Shown one piece after another: positions 40,477 through 50,469 of a stretch of 64,000 nt of DNA (position 1 is its first letter; each line of letters begins with the position of its first letter). The stretch spans positions 1 to 64,000 of the forward strand of contig CAJWZC010000007.1 in NCBI GenBank assembly GCA_913049915.1, in the 5' to 3' direction. This DNA comes from an uncultured Colwellia sp. Lineage in GTDB: Bacteria > Pseudomonadota > Gammaproteobacteria > Enterobacterales > Alteromonadaceae. Both the position numbers and the translations under genes were made by a program. Below the pieces are notes generated by a model. That model saw only the letters and a program-made list of their open reading frames with translations. It had not been told where the DNA came from and did no database searches.

Positions 40477-42525
40477 TTACAGCGATAAGTTATTTAAAAT
40501 ATCGTCATCAACCAGATTCGCTAACGTTACTTTAAGCTTAGGCGTTCTTGCCATTTCACGTTTTATAGCAAAATTGGCTTCTGAATTACGCGCCCAACTT
40601 CGCCTTGCAATACCATTATTAACATCAAATAGCAGCATAGATTTTAGTTTACGCTCGGCATCTTCAGTGCCATCAAGCAACATACCAAAACCACCGTTGA
40701 CCACCTCACCCCAACCTACACCGCCACCATTATGGATAGAAACCCAAGTAGCGCCACGGAAACTATCACCAATGACATTATGAATAGCCATATCTGCAGT
40801 AAAACGACTACCATCATAAATATTGGACGTTTCGCGATACGGTGAATCTGTACCACTTACATCATGGTGATCACGGCCCAAGACCACAGGGCCAATTTCT
40901 CCACTATTAATTGCATCGTTAAAGGCTTTAGCTATTTCCATTCTGCCTTGCGCGTCGGCATAAAGAATTCGAGCTTGCGATCCAACCACTAACTTATTTT
41001 GTTTTGCGTCTCTAATCCAAGTAATGTTGTCCTGCATTTGTTGCTGAATTTCTTCAGGTGATTCTTGCATAATTTTTTCAAGCACACTTGCTGCAATATC
41101 ATCAGTTTTATCTAGATCTTCCACTTTACCTGAAGCACATACCCAACGAAATGGTCCAAAACCATAGTCAAAACACATTGGTCCTAAGATGTCTTGAACA
41201 TACGATGGATATTTAAAGTCAATACCATTTTTAGCCATAACATCGCCACCAGCGCGTGATGCTTCAAGTAAAAAAGCATTACCATAATCGAAGAAATAAG
41301 TACCTTTAGCGGTATGTTTATTTACTGCATCAGCATGGCGTCTAAGTGTTTCTTGTACTTTAACTTTGAAGACTTCAGGCTCTTCTCGAATTAATCGATT
41401 AGATTCGTTATAACTAATGTCTACTGGATAATAACCACCTGACCAAGGATTATGTAATGACGTTTGGTCTGAGCCTAAGTGAATAAAAATTTCTTGCTCG
41501 AAAAAACTTTCCCATACATCAACAATATTACCTATGTAGGCAATTGATACCACTTCTTCATTTACTTGTGCCTCTTTCACACGTACAACAAGTTCATCCA
41601 TGTTATCAATTAACTCGTCAACCCAACCTTGCTGATGACGTTTTGTTGCGGCATTTGCATTCACTTCAGCACAAACAGTAATACAATTAGCAATATTACC
41701 CGCTTTAGGTTGCGCCCCACTCATGCCACCTAAGCCTGCTGTTAGAAATATTTTACCTTTGGAGGTTTCACCTTTTTTCCCACCAGCATTAAGAACTTTA
41801 CGGAACGCATTCATCACCGTAATAGTGGTGCCATGAACAATACCTTGTGGGCCAATGTACATGAAAGAACCCGCTGTCATTTGCCCGTATTGTGTTACAC
41901 CTAAGGCATTAAACTTTTCCCAATCATCGGGTTTAGAGTAATTAGGGATCATCATGCCATTGGTTACCACAACACGAGGCGCTTCTTTTGAAGAAGGAAA
42001 TAATCCCATGGGGTGACCAGAGTAAAGATGCAGTGTTTGATCACTTTCCATTTCACTCAAATATTTCATCGACAACAAGTATTGTGCCCAGTTTTGAAAA
42101 ACTGCACCATTACCGCCATAAGTAATTAACTCTTCTGGGTGTTGTGCTACAGCGGGATCTAGGTTATTTTCAACCATTAGCATAATTGCTGCTGCCTGAG
42201 TACATTTAGCTGGATAGTCGCTAATAGAGCGTGCTTTTAACGTATAATTTGGCTTGAACCTATACATGTAGATACGACCAAAATCTTTTAGTTCTTGAGC
42301 GAACTCACCCGCCAACTCTTGATGCCATTCTTTAGGGAAGTAACGCAGCGCATTTCTTACCGCTAATTGCTTCTCGTCAGGAGATAAGATGTCTTTGCGC
42401 TTAGGTGCACGATTCGCATCTGTAGGATAAACCTTTACTGGTGGTAATTCACTTGGGATCCCTTGTTTTATACTTTCTTTGAAAAGCGAAAGGTCTTGAA
42501 AATTAATTGTTGTTGTCATATTCAT
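40477..42525 (-). CDS. hutU: Urocanate hydratase, long form
   Basis: HutU converts urocanate to imidazolone propionate with a bound NAD+. At 682 residues it is longer than the common bacterial enzyme (about 555) and resembles the long form seen in eukaryotes and some bacteria. Seen motifs: TYGGNGAVFQNWAQYLL, TAGLGGMSGAQPKAG, GRDHHDVSGTDSPYRET and HNGGGVGWGEVVNGGFG. It starts 10 bases after hutH, so the two form an operon. Either of the two close ATG codons could be the start; AAGGG lies just upstream. Confidence 0.95.
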   Translation of the reverse strand: MNMTTTINFQDLSLFKESIKQGIPSELPPVKVYPTDANRAPKRKDILSPDEKQLAVRNALRYFPKEWHQELAGEFAQELKDFGRIYMYRFKPNYTLKARSISDYPAKCTQAAAIMLMVENNLDPAVAQHPEELITYGGNGAVFQNWAQYLLSMKYLSEMESDQTLHLYSGHPMGLFPSSKEAPRVVVTNGMMIPNYSKPDDWEKFNALGVTQYGQMTAGSFMYIGPQGIVHGTTITVMNAFRKVLNAGGKKGETSKGKIFLTAGLGGMSGAQPKAGNIANCITVCAEVNANAATKRHQQGWVDELIDNMDELVVRVKEAQVNEEVVSIAYIGNIVDVWESFFEQEIFIHLGSDQTSLHNPWSGGYYPVDISYNESNRLIREEPEVFKVKVQETLRRHADAVNKHTAKGTYFFDYGNAFLLEASRAGGDVMAKNGIDFKYPSYVQDILGPMCFDYGFGPFRWVCASGKVEDLDKTDDIAASVLEKIMQESPEEIQQQMQDNITWIRDAKQNKLVVGSQARILYADAQGRMEIAKAFNDAINSGEIGPVVLGRDHHDVSGTDSPYRETSNIYDGSRFTADMAIHNVIGDSFRGATWVSIHNGGGVGWGEVVNGGFGMLLDGTEDAERKLKSMLLFDVNNGIARRSWARNSEANFAIKREMARTPKLKVTLANLVDDDILNNLSL

Positions 42526-42535
42526 GGGCCCTTTA

Positions 42536-44053
42536 TTAATGATTTAAGCTAACGGTAAATGCTTGTGACTTAACTAATTTGATCATGGCATCGATGTCAG
42601 GTTTTAATAGTCTATCTTCTTCAAGTTTAGCGACCTTCGCTCTAATCACTGCATGGTTTAGTTCAATGATATCCGAGCATTTATTAGGACGTCTAAATTC
42701 GATAGCTTGTGCCGCATACATTAACTCAATCGCTAATATTTTCTCTAAATTACCTAATATTTGATTTAGTTGTCGGCCGGAAATACTCCCCATAGACACA
42801 TGATCTTCCTGACCCATAGAGGTAGGTACACTATCAGCAGATGGTGGAAAACAAAGAGATTTGTTTTCTGTTACCAATGCAGCTGTCGTATATTGTGGGA
42901 TCATCATACCTGAGTTTAAGCCGCCTGCAGAAGTCAATAATCTCGGTAAACCGTGTAAACCTTCTAACAATAAATAACAACGTCTGTCTGAAATATTACC
43001 CAATTCTGATGCAGCAATCGAAGCATAATCTAGAACCATCGCCAGTGGTTGGCCATGAAAATTACCTCCTGAAATAGCTTCTTCGTTACTGATAACAATT
43101 GGGTTATCAGTAACAGAGTTCATTTCAATCTCAGCTAACTCTGCTAAATGATAAAACGCATTACGTGATGCGCCGTGTACTTGTGGAATACATCGTAATG
43201 AATAAGGATCTTGAACACGTTCACATTCTTCATGATCAACCATATTTTGTGAACCTTTAAAGAAACTTCTCATGCGTCCTGCAACTTCAAGATTACCTTT
43301 AAATGCGCGCACTTGATGCAATTCTTCTCTAAATGGAGATTCGCTACCTTGCATGCCTTCGATAGTCATTGCACCGGTGATATCAGCAAGGTCTAATAAA
43401 TAGCGCATTTTAGTTAGCGCTGTAATGGCATGAGATAATATAAATTGTGTACCGTTAATTAGCGCCAAGCCTTCTTTTGCCTGTAGCTCCATAATATCTA
43501 AACCATGTTCGCGAAGTAGCAGTACTGCAGGGACTATTTTATCCGCTTGCCCCTCTTCACTTATCCAAAATTCACCTTCATCGAGTAATGGTAAGAATAA
43601 GTGAGATAGTGGTGCTAAGTCACCCGATGCTCCTACTGAACCTTGCTCTGGTACAACAGGAATCAAATCAAGTTTAATAAATGCCAACATACGTTCTACT
43701 ACTTCAAGACGAATACCTGAATAACCTTGACTTAATGCATGTACCTTAGCTATTAACATCAGCTTAGAAAGTATTTTTTCGATTGGCTCACCAACACCTA
43801 CCGCATGAGTGATAAGTAAGTTTTTTTGTAATAAGTTAGTATCTTCAGGTGAAATTTGTGTGTCACATAACGGGCCAAACCCAGTATTTATACCATATAC
43901 AGCCTTATCTGAAGCAGCCATTTTCTCTACGCGTTGGCGGCTTGTATTGATTTTATCTATCGCTTTTTGGCAAAGCTCAGCTTTGATACTGCCATCAGCA
44001 ATACCATTTACAATATCAAGGTTCAGGCGATCAATACCGTATTTAAATATCAT
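42536..44053 (-). CDS. hutH: Histidine ammonia-lyase
   Basis: HutH removes ammonia from histidine to give urocanate. The 505-residue protein contains the MIO-forming Ala-Ser-Gly in GSVGASGDLAPLSH, as well as NGTQFI and SVTDNPIV, matching the family. It is first in the hutHU operon and divergent from a LysR regulator (135-base gap). No HutC palindrome is seen in that gap, so control may be by the LysR protein or by a weaker site. Confidence 0.97.
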   Translation of the reverse strand: MIFKYGIDRLNLDIVNGIADGSIKAELCQKAIDKINTSRQRVEKMAASDKAVYGINTGFGPLCDTQISPEDTNLLQKNLLITHAVGVGEPIEKILSKLMLIAKVHALSQGYSGIRLEVVERMLAFIKLDLIPVVPEQGSVGASGDLAPLSHLFLPLLDEGEFWISEEGQADKIVPAVLLLREHGLDIMELQAKEGLALINGTQFILSHAITALTKMRYLLDLADITGAMTIEGMQGSESPFREELHQVRAFKGNLEVAGRMRSFFKGSQNMVDHEECERVQDPYSLRCIPQVHGASRNAFYHLAELAEIEMNSVTDNPIVISNEEAISGGNFHGQPLAMVLDYASIAASELGNISDRRCYLLLEGLHGLPRLLTSAGGLNSGMMIPQYTTAALVTENKSLCFPPSADSVPTSMGQEDHVSMGSISGRQLNQILGNLEKILAIELMYAAQAIEFRRPNKCSDIIELNHAVIRAKVAKLEEDRLLKPDIDAMIKLVKSQAFTVSLNH

Positions 44054-44188
44054 CTTAATGTTCCTAATTATTTAGTTGTTTTATGTAACGTAATACCTTT
44101 ATTTTATCTTGCTCTAATTGTTTTATAAATACATAATAATCGTAATTCATTCCGACTTTATCAAACTTAAATTAAAAGGATAATAAGC

Positions 44189-45085
44189 GTGCAGGTTCAT
44201 GACGTCGATTTACGTTTACTCAGAATATTCGTCGCTATTGTTGAATGTGGCGGTTTATCCGCTGCTGAGTCCCGTTTAAATATAGGACGTTCTACCATTA
44301 GTTCGCATCTATCTGACTTAGAAGTTCGTTTAGGTATTAAATTATGTAAACGCGGTAGGAGTGGTTTTGAGATAACAGAACCTGGACGCGTGACTTATCA
44401 AGCATCCCTAGAGTTACTACAACAATGTGAAGCATTTACTACTACTGTCGCGAGTTCTAAAAATGTGCTATCAGGGCGTGTTACTATCGCAACGATTGAT
44501 ACTATGGTCAGCGATCCGCGTTGCGGTATTGCTCGTACTATTCGCGCCTTAAAAGCACAAAGTGATAACATTCAGTTTGATATTAATGTATGTGAAGCGC
44601 GGGAAGTCGAAACATCGGTTGTTAATGGTCGTTCTTTAGTCGGTATAGGTGTAAGCAGACACCATTTACGTGGACTAGATTACTTCCCTCTATATAATGA
44701 AAGCAACTACTTATATTGTGGTGTAGAACATCCTTTATTTGATTGTAAGTCGTCTGATATCAATAAGATATTAAAAAACGCAGAAGTTATTAGTAGTAAT
44801 TATATGCGCGATAAAGAAAGCCGTAATGATGGTTTAAACTATCAAAACAGTGCTATTGCCTATCACGATGAAGGAATAGCGCATCTAATCTTATCAGGTG
44901 AATTCATCGGTTATTTACCTGATCATTATGCCAACTTCTGGGTTGATAAAGGGCTGTTTAAAGTAATTTTGCCTGAAAAATATTCCTATCAAATACCTGT
45001 AGTTTTAATCTCTTCAAAAAATAACATTGTCTCACCATTAGCAAATGCACTGATAGAAGAAATTAAGCGCTGTCATTCTTTTTAA
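44189..45085 (+). CDS. LysR-family transcriptional regulator
   Basis: A 298-residue LysR protein: winged helix LRLLRIFVAIVECGGLSAAE with SRLNIGRSTISSHLSDLE, then an effector-binding domain. The start is GTG, eight bases after AAGGA. Its position, divergent from hutH, suggests a link to histidine or urocanate use, but the effector is unknown. Confidence 0.88.
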   Translation: MQVHDVDLRLLRIFVAIVECGGLSAAESRLNIGRSTISSHLSDLEVRLGIKLCKRGRSGFEITEPGRVTYQASLELLQQCEAFTTTVASSKNVLSGRVTIATIDTMVSDPRCGIARTIRALKAQSDNIQFDINVCEAREVETSVVNGRSLVGIGVSRHHLRGLDYFPLYNESNYLYCGVEHPLFDCKSSDINKILKNAEVISSNYMRDKESRNDGLNYQNSAIAYHDEGIAHLILSGEFIGYLPDHYANFWVDKGLFKVILPEKYSYQIPVVLISSKNNIVSPLANALIEEIKRCHSF

Positions 45086-45263
45086 AAAATCATTATTACT
45101 TTGGGTAATACAAGAAATAAAAATTAGAGGGTTATAAATAAAGAAGGGTACAAATATACGCCTCCTTCTGACTATATCAATCTACTTTATAACGTGCAGC
45201 CATGGTATTACCGCTAAAATTTATGTTACGTTAAGTATATAAATATTAATATAGTTTATTTTA

Positions 45264-46538
45264 ATGGCTCTAATAAAATATAAAGATCGAACAGAAGCAT
45301 ATTTTGCCATAAGCTTAGTATTGTTTACTGTATTAATTCTAGCCTTTCAATACATAGGCTTTGAACGTTCACTCGTTATAGATTTAACCTCTTCAGATAA
45401 AATATACACACGTGATGATCGCCTATTTGGAGGATCTTCAACAAGTCTGTATAAACAAAGCGAAGAGGGGCTTGAATTTTCTTGTCAAATAACCAAAGAG
45501 TACGCTTGGCCATATTGTGAGCTTGTTTTTGACTTACGTGAATTTGCTGAGGAAAGTCAATTTTCAGGTTATGATTTTTCTAGTTTTGATCGCGTTGGTT
45601 TATGGATAATACATAACCATGAAGATCAACCGGGTACTCGTTTTGAGATGCATAATTTTAACGAAAATTACTCCGTTGAAGGCGTTAATAACAGCTTAAA
45701 ATATAATACTATTGAATTTTCATCAAATAATGTTCCTTATCCCACTTGGATAAATCTTGATAGCCTTTTTGTACCAACATGGTGGAACGCTTCAAACCAC
45801 CTAGCACTAGAGCATTGGGGTACAGATTTTTCGAATATCCATACCATGGCACTAGTTACTGGTGGCTTAGTAAATAATGGCCTTTATCAGTTAACTGTAG
45901 AACGAATAGAGTTTCGGGGTAGGTATATTGAAACCGAGAGTTTATTATTGATATTAATTATTATTTGGAGTATTGCTGCAGGTTACTTTTTGCGCCGATT
46001 TTCCTCTATCAAGGTTAATTACCATCATGTAAGCAAAGAGAAAGAGGCATGGGAAGTTAAGGCAACAAATGATCCCCTTACTGGCGCATTAAATAGAGTT
46101 GGTTTTCGAGAACTTCTTGATAAAAAAAACCTAAAAAACACTACCTCTTTATGCCTGATATATATTGATATTGACCACTTCAAAATGGTCAACGACACCT
46201 ATGGGCACAATGTTGGTGATGAAATATTAAAACAATTTGTTAGGGTAATTAAAGATAATTGTCGAGTAAACGATTCATTAGTTCGTTGGGGTGGCGAAGA
46301 GTTTTTACTATTTTGCGCAGATACTAAAATTGAATCAGCAACGAATATTTCTGAAAAAATTAGAAAGGCTATACAAGCATCTGCCTGGCCTAATGCTATT
46401 AACTTAACCTGTAGTTTAGGTGTCGCGGAAAAAACACAAGAAGTAGAAGAAGACTTTCAAACATTTATTGAACGTGCTGATAAAGCATTGTATCGCGCAA
46501 AAGATCTCGGCCGAAATCGTTCAGAAATAGCAAGTTAG
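45264..46538 (+). CDS. Membrane diguanylate cyclase
   Basis: A 424-residue protein with a membrane segment at about 14-34, a periplasmic domain of about 190 residues that looks like a carbohydrate-binding-module/galactose-binding fold (Trp- and Asp-rich), a second membrane segment near 228-250 and a C-terminal GGDEF domain with the active variant WGGEEF. The inhibitory site RVND stands five residues before it, so product feedback is expected. It stands alone. The periplasmic domain may sense a sugar; this is inference. Confidence 0.88.
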   Translation: MALIKYKDRTEAYFAISLVLFTVLILAFQYIGFERSLVIDLTSSDKIYTRDDRLFGGSSTSLYKQSEEGLEFSCQITKEYAWPYCELVFDLREFAEESQFSGYDFSSFDRVGLWIIHNHEDQPGTRFEMHNFNENYSVEGVNNSLKYNTIEFSSNNVPYPTWINLDSLFVPTWWNASNHLALEHWGTDFSNIHTMALVTGGLVNNGLYQLTVERIEFRGRYIETESLLLILIIIWSIAAGYFLRRFSSIKVNYHHVSKEKEAWEVKATNDPLTGALNRVGFRELLDKKNLKNTTSLCLIYIDIDHFKMVNDTYGHNVGDEILKQFVRVIKDNCRVNDSLVRWGGEEFLLFCADTKIESATNISEKIRKAIQASAWPNAINLTCSLGVAEKTQEVEEDFQTFIERADKALYRAKDLGRNRSEIAS

Positions 46539-46689
46539 CTTCAAAACAACAAAAAGTTAGCCTATACATTTTAAAACAAGATAGATTACCTATCACACTC
46601 TTCGGGAATGATACGGTAAACACTAGCTAACTATTTTATATTTAATACTATTTCCCTGGTTGCTAAAGCCTCATATTTATACTAAATAA

Positions 46690-47622
46690 CTACAATACCG
46701 CTCTAATATCATCTGCCGTTTGCAGCCTTCTGATTTCATCAAACAATACATCGGCTTCTTGATAATGATTTTTTAAATATTTGAGCCACTGCTTGATACG
46801 ATTACAGTAATACTTGCTCTTGTCGCCGTGCGTTTCAAATTCTGTATAGGCAGATAATATAGCCAGTACCTCTAACCAAGGCATAATATCGCTTTCTTGT
46901 TTAATGACCTGTCCTAAATTAGGAATAGTTAACGCACCACGGCCAACCATAATATCTGTACAACCAGAAACCTCTCGACACTTAATGGCATCTTCTAAAT
47001 TCCAAATTTCACCATTGGCGATAACAGGAATATTAATTGAATTTTTAATTTTAGCAATCCAGTGCCAATGTGCAGGTCGTTTGTAACCTTCTAATTTTGT
47101 ACGGGCATGTACAGTAAGTTCATTGGCACCCGCAGCCTCAACCGCTTGACCATTTTCTATGGCGAGGGTCTTATCTTCATAACCCAAACGAATTTTAGCA
47201 CTGACAATCGTGTCGGTAGGCACTGCTTCTTTAACTGCTTTTATTATTTGATAAAGATTTTCGGGATCTTTTAATAAAATAGAGCCGCCACGACTTTTAT
47301 TAACCGTTTTAGAGGGGCAGCCAAAGTTTAAATCGATGCCACTTGAGCCAAGCTCAATAACTTTAGCTGCATTTTCAGCCATATACTCTGGGTATTGTCC
47401 TAATAACTGCACACGAACAGGTGTGCCAGCTTTAGTACGGCTACCGTAAATGTCAGCATTAATTAACTCTGGGCAGTAACGATGAAAAACACGTTCTGGA
47501 AGAACTTGATCAACCACACGAATAAACTCTGTGACGCAGAGATCATAACTACCTACTTGTGTAAGTAAGTCACGCATTCTGAAATCCAGCACGCCTTCCA
47601 TAGGCGCAAGTACGACGCGCAT
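46690..47622 (-). CDS. dusC: tRNA-dihydrouridine(16) synthase
   Basis: DusC reduces U16 in tRNA using FMN. The 310-residue protein starts MRVVLAPMEGVLDFRMRDLL, with ITEF-like CVTEFIRVVDQ, the catalytic Cys in LNFGCPSKTVNKSRGG, and VMVGRGAL-like IMVGRGALTIPN. It is very close to E. coli DusC. Its start overlaps the stop of the small membrane gene by one base. Confidence 0.95.
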   Translation of the reverse strand: MRVVLAPMEGVLDFRMRDLLTQVGSYDLCVTEFIRVVDQVLPERVFHRYCPELINADIYGSRTKAGTPVRVQLLGQYPEYMAENAAKVIELGSSGIDLNFGCPSKTVNKSRGGSILLKDPENLYQIIKAVKEAVPTDTIVSAKIRLGYEDKTLAIENGQAVEAAGANELTVHARTKLEGYKRPAHWHWIAKIKNSINIPVIANGEIWNLEDAIKCREVSGCTDIMVGRGALTIPNLGQVIKQESDIMPWLEVLAILSAYTEFETHGDKSKYYCNRIKQWLKYLKNHYQEADVLFDEIRRLQTADDIRAVL

Positions 47623-47900
47623 TAGTGTGAAGTATCCTTAATAGAATTTAATGATTTAACTGTTTTATTTATCCGAAAACGATTACTAATATTAATGAGT
47701 AAATAATAAAAAGCTAATGTTAAAGAGGCTACCATTAGATGAATAAATAACGTGAATAACTGTAAATTTTCTTGCCAGAAAAAAATTGGCCCTGCATACG
47801 TCACATAACAAAGATCCAAAATAGTGACATGAGCCCATACCATAAGAAAAAGGAGTGTAGCTTGATAACGAATTATAAATTTTGTTGGGAATAAATTCAA
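47622..47900 (-). CDS. Small hypothetical membrane protein
   Basis: A 92-residue protein with two probable membrane segments (about residues 13-37 and 45-70) and a basic C-terminus. No family is recognised. The start is TTG with AAGAG upstream. It ends exactly at the dusC start, which suggests translational coupling. A second frame (47692-47967) overlaps but looks like a shadow. Confidence 0.5.
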   Translation of the reverse strand: MNLFPTKFIIRYQATLLFLMVWAHVTILDLCYVTYAGPIFFWQENLQLFTLFIHLMVASLTLAFYYLLINISNRFRINKTVKSLNSIKDTSH

Positions 47901-48007
47901 AAGTTTGCTCTTTAATAAAGTTCGGCGCTAGTATATCAAAAGCACCAACATCCCGTATAATAATCATTTTGATATAAGAAAATTATTACTTAACATCAAA
48001 AAAGGAA

Positions 48008-48934
48008 TTACTCACCTTGTTCTAGCCAGTTGAGTAAATCATCATAAACAAATGAATAATTTAATTCGTTTCGTGTTTTTTGACCTGAGACTATTTTGGA
48101 CGCACTATCAACTGCTAAGTTACTCTCTTCAAAAATAGGTATGGGTAATTCTAAGGTACTCGCTGCCGCTTGATAATATTGCTTCTTACTTACCTGTGTT
48201 GAACTAACACCATTAAAAATTCCGCTATTAGTATCACTTTCTAATAATGTTTGAATTAAGCCAATAGCATCTTGTTGATGAATTAAGTTAACAATGGCTA
48301 AAGGGCTTTTTAGCATACGACCATTTAGCAAGAACTTACCTGGATGACGATTAGGCCCAACTAAACCCGATAATCTCAGTATATAAGCTTTTCTATTAGT
48401 AATACTATCATCGGACTCATTAACGCTATTTTTATTAAAAATAGTGTCATTAAAGCTTAGTACTGCTTGCTCTGCATCATTTAATACAGATACTTTATCT
48501 GCAGATAAATCTAACTTAATATCTTCATCGACCTGCCCTGATAAACCGTTATATATCGCGCTGCTACTCAGTAAAATAATCTGTTCAACACAGTTACTCG
48601 CTTTAGCCGATTTAACTAACTGTTTTACTTTGTCGGCATAATCAACGCGACCTTGCCTAAATTGTGGTGTAATAGCTATGACTAAACATTGTTGTTTAAA
48701 AATAGGGTGACTATTTAACAACGCTTGATCTGCTGGTAAGCATAACACCTCAGTATCAACGCCTTGGCTTTTCAATTGTTCGGTATTCTCAATGTTACTT
48801 CGCGTTGCAAGTATTGCTACTCCTTGGGCTTTCAACTGATACGCTAATGCGCTGCCCAGCCAACCACAACCAACGATGCCTAGAGAGGCAATGACCTTAC
48901 TACTTACTTCGTTACTCATCATGTTTATTCTCAT
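48008..48934 (-). CDS. NAD(P)-binding SDR-type protein, YeeZ-like
   Basis: A 308-residue Rossmann-fold protein. GIVGCGWLGSALAYQLKAQG is the dinucleotide-binding turn, and LLSSSAIYNG and LRLSGLVGPNRHPGKFL match atypical epimerase-like proteins such as E. coli YeeZ. The reaction is unknown. Two later Met codons are possible starts. It lies 5 bases after the upstream SnoaL-like gene on the same strand. Confidence 0.82.
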   Translation of the reverse strand: MRINMMSNEVSSKVIASLGIVGCGWLGSALAYQLKAQGVAILATRSNIENTEQLKSQGVDTEVLCLPADQALLNSHPIFKQQCLVIAITPQFRQGRVDYADKVKQLVKSAKASNCVEQIILLSSSAIYNGLSGQVDEDIKLDLSADKVSVLNDAEQAVLSFNDTIFNKNSVNESDDSITNRKAYILRLSGLVGPNRHPGKFLLNGRMLKSPLAIVNLIHQQDAIGLIQTLLESDTNSGIFNGVSSTQVSKKQYYQAAASTLELPIPIFEESNLAVDSASKIVSGQKTRNELNYSFVYDDLLNWLEQGE

Positions 48935-48939
48935 TTTCT

Positions 48940-49437
48940 CTATTGAAGCTGATCAAAAGACTTTATTTGTTTGACAAGTGCTTTAGCTAAACCATTTGGC
49001 ATAGGGATTGATAAGTTGTATTGAGATATTTTCCAACCTTGGTCGGTTTTGATTAATACCCCGGTGCCACGGCAAGTACCATAAATTTTATTAAATAATA
49101 ACTCATCAAAAAAGGCTACCTGCCCTTGTTTAAGTAAATTGATATTTCGTTTAGTTGGGGTATAAAGCCAGCCTGTACCTTTTGAAAAATAAGGAACAAC
49201 AAACGCCTTAAATTCTTCTTTGCTCCAACGCTCACTAGCATCAGTACCAAGAAAAATAGCATTTTGGCTAAGTAAATTAAAATAAGGCTTTGCTTGTGCA
49301 TCTGCTGCTGCCTGATGAAAGCTATTTAATACATTAGTTATATTTTGTTCTTCACTCGCGGCAAGCGTCTTAAAACTCCATAATTGAGTAGTTAATCCAA
49401 AAACTACCGTTGCGATTAACAGACAATACGTTCTCAT
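48940..49437 (-). CDS. Exported SnoaL/NTF2-like protein
   Basis: A 165-residue protein with a signal peptide ending near TLAAS and an NTF2-like fold resembling the SnoaL_3 group (VLNSFHQAAADAQAKPYFNL, FLGTDASERWSKEEFKAFV). Members bind small ligands or lack a known function. It is followed closely by the YeeZ-like gene, so co-transcription is likely. Confidence 0.8.
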   Translation of the reverse strand: MRTYCLLIATVVFGLTTQLWSFKTLAASEEQNITNVLNSFHQAAADAQAKPYFNLLSQNAIFLGTDASERWSKEEFKAFVVPYFSKGTGWLYTPTKRNINLLKQGQVAFFDELLFNKIYGTCRGTGVLIKTDQGWKISQYNLSIPMPNGLAKALVKQIKSFDQLQ

Positions 49438-49515
49438 ACTTTCTCACTTTTAACGTTTTAACTTATCTTAGCGTTGCTATTTAGTCTTAGCTTAACACTT
49501 AACAGGATACTTACC

Positions 49516-50415
49516 TTATGGGTTTGGAGCTAACACCGCATAACTACCGGTAAAGGTAGCGGCAATTTCATTACCATTATAAATATAGACTGTTAACTTA
49601 ATACGGGCATTTTCACCCTGTTTTAATCGAGTAAAATCACCCGATACTGATTCAGCTTTAACTTTAGCATAGCCTAGCCCTGTTATCGGTTTGTGATATT
49701 CAATATTTGCGTTAGCTAAAACAATATCGCCTTTAAGTTGTAAGTGTTGTAGTTGCAAATACACCCAGCCCCAACCTGATAAAGTAGCCAAGGTATAAAT
49801 ACTGCCAGCAAACATAGTGTTATGTAAGTTTTTATTAAAACTGCTATTGCAATGAGTAATAAGCTCTTTACCATCAAAATAACTAATTTGAATATTCATC
49901 GCTTTACTGAGCGGAATAGTCTCATACCAAATTTTTTGTAGTGCCATTGATGATTGTTGTTGATAATAATTATCGCAAGGAACTAACGTTTTACTCATCG
50001 AAAAATGTTTAATTTGGTCAAACAGTCGATGTGAAAAACCATGCAAGGTATAGCCAAGGCGTTGATAAAACGCTACCGCATTTTCTCGAGCGTTCAAGGT
50101 CAAATCGGTAATACCTAACTTTTGTGCTTCAAACTCTAAAGCTTTCATCATTTGCTGACCAAGGCCCTGCCCTTGTGCTACTTCGCTGACTGCCATAAAA
50201 CGTATTTGACCAGTAAACTGGCCCGACTTTTCTAGTCGCCCTACGGCAAGAACTTGGTTATTTTCATCGATAATTATACGATGAAAACTTTCCTGCTCAA
50301 GACTATCGCGCTCACTACCTAAGGCTTGCCCCCAAGGCTGGCGTAAGACTTGCCAACGTAATTTATAATATTGCTCAAACTCTAAAGTAGTTTTTGGTGA
50401 CCTGCAGACATTCAT
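49516..50415 (-). CDS. Fused GNAT acetyltransferase and YiiD-type thioesterase domain
   Basis: A 299-residue two-domain protein. Residues 1-140 are a GNAT domain (RFMAVSEVAQGQGLGQQMM). Residues 150-299 are a hotdog domain of the YiiD C-terminal type (NLHNTMFAGSIYTLATLSGW, NIEYHKPI). The fusion is the same as in E. coli YiiD (renamed FabY), which has been linked to fatty-acid initiation. It is divergent from the methyltransferase-like gene. Confidence 0.88.
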   Translation of the reverse strand: MNVCRSPKTTLEFEQYYKLRWQVLRQPWGQALGSERDSLEQESFHRIIIDENNQVLAVGRLEKSGQFTGQIRFMAVSEVAQGQGLGQQMMKALEFEAQKLGITDLTLNARENAVAFYQRLGYTLHGFSHRLFDQIKHFSMSKTLVPCDNYYQQQSSMALQKIWYETIPLSKAMNIQISYFDGKELITHCNSSFNKNLHNTMFAGSIYTLATLSGWGWVYLQLQHLQLKGDIVLANANIEYHKPITGLGYAKVKAESVSGDFTRLKQGENARIKLTVYIYNGNEIAATFTGSYAVLAPNP

Positions 50416-50469
50416 TGGCTATCCTTACGCATATTCAATATTATTAACAGTAAATTTAGGAATTGGCTT

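Noticed and set aside
47692-47967. 91-codon frame overlapping the small membrane gene
   Set aside because: Same strand but another frame; it lacks a ribosome site and does not couple with dusC, so the other frame is preferred.
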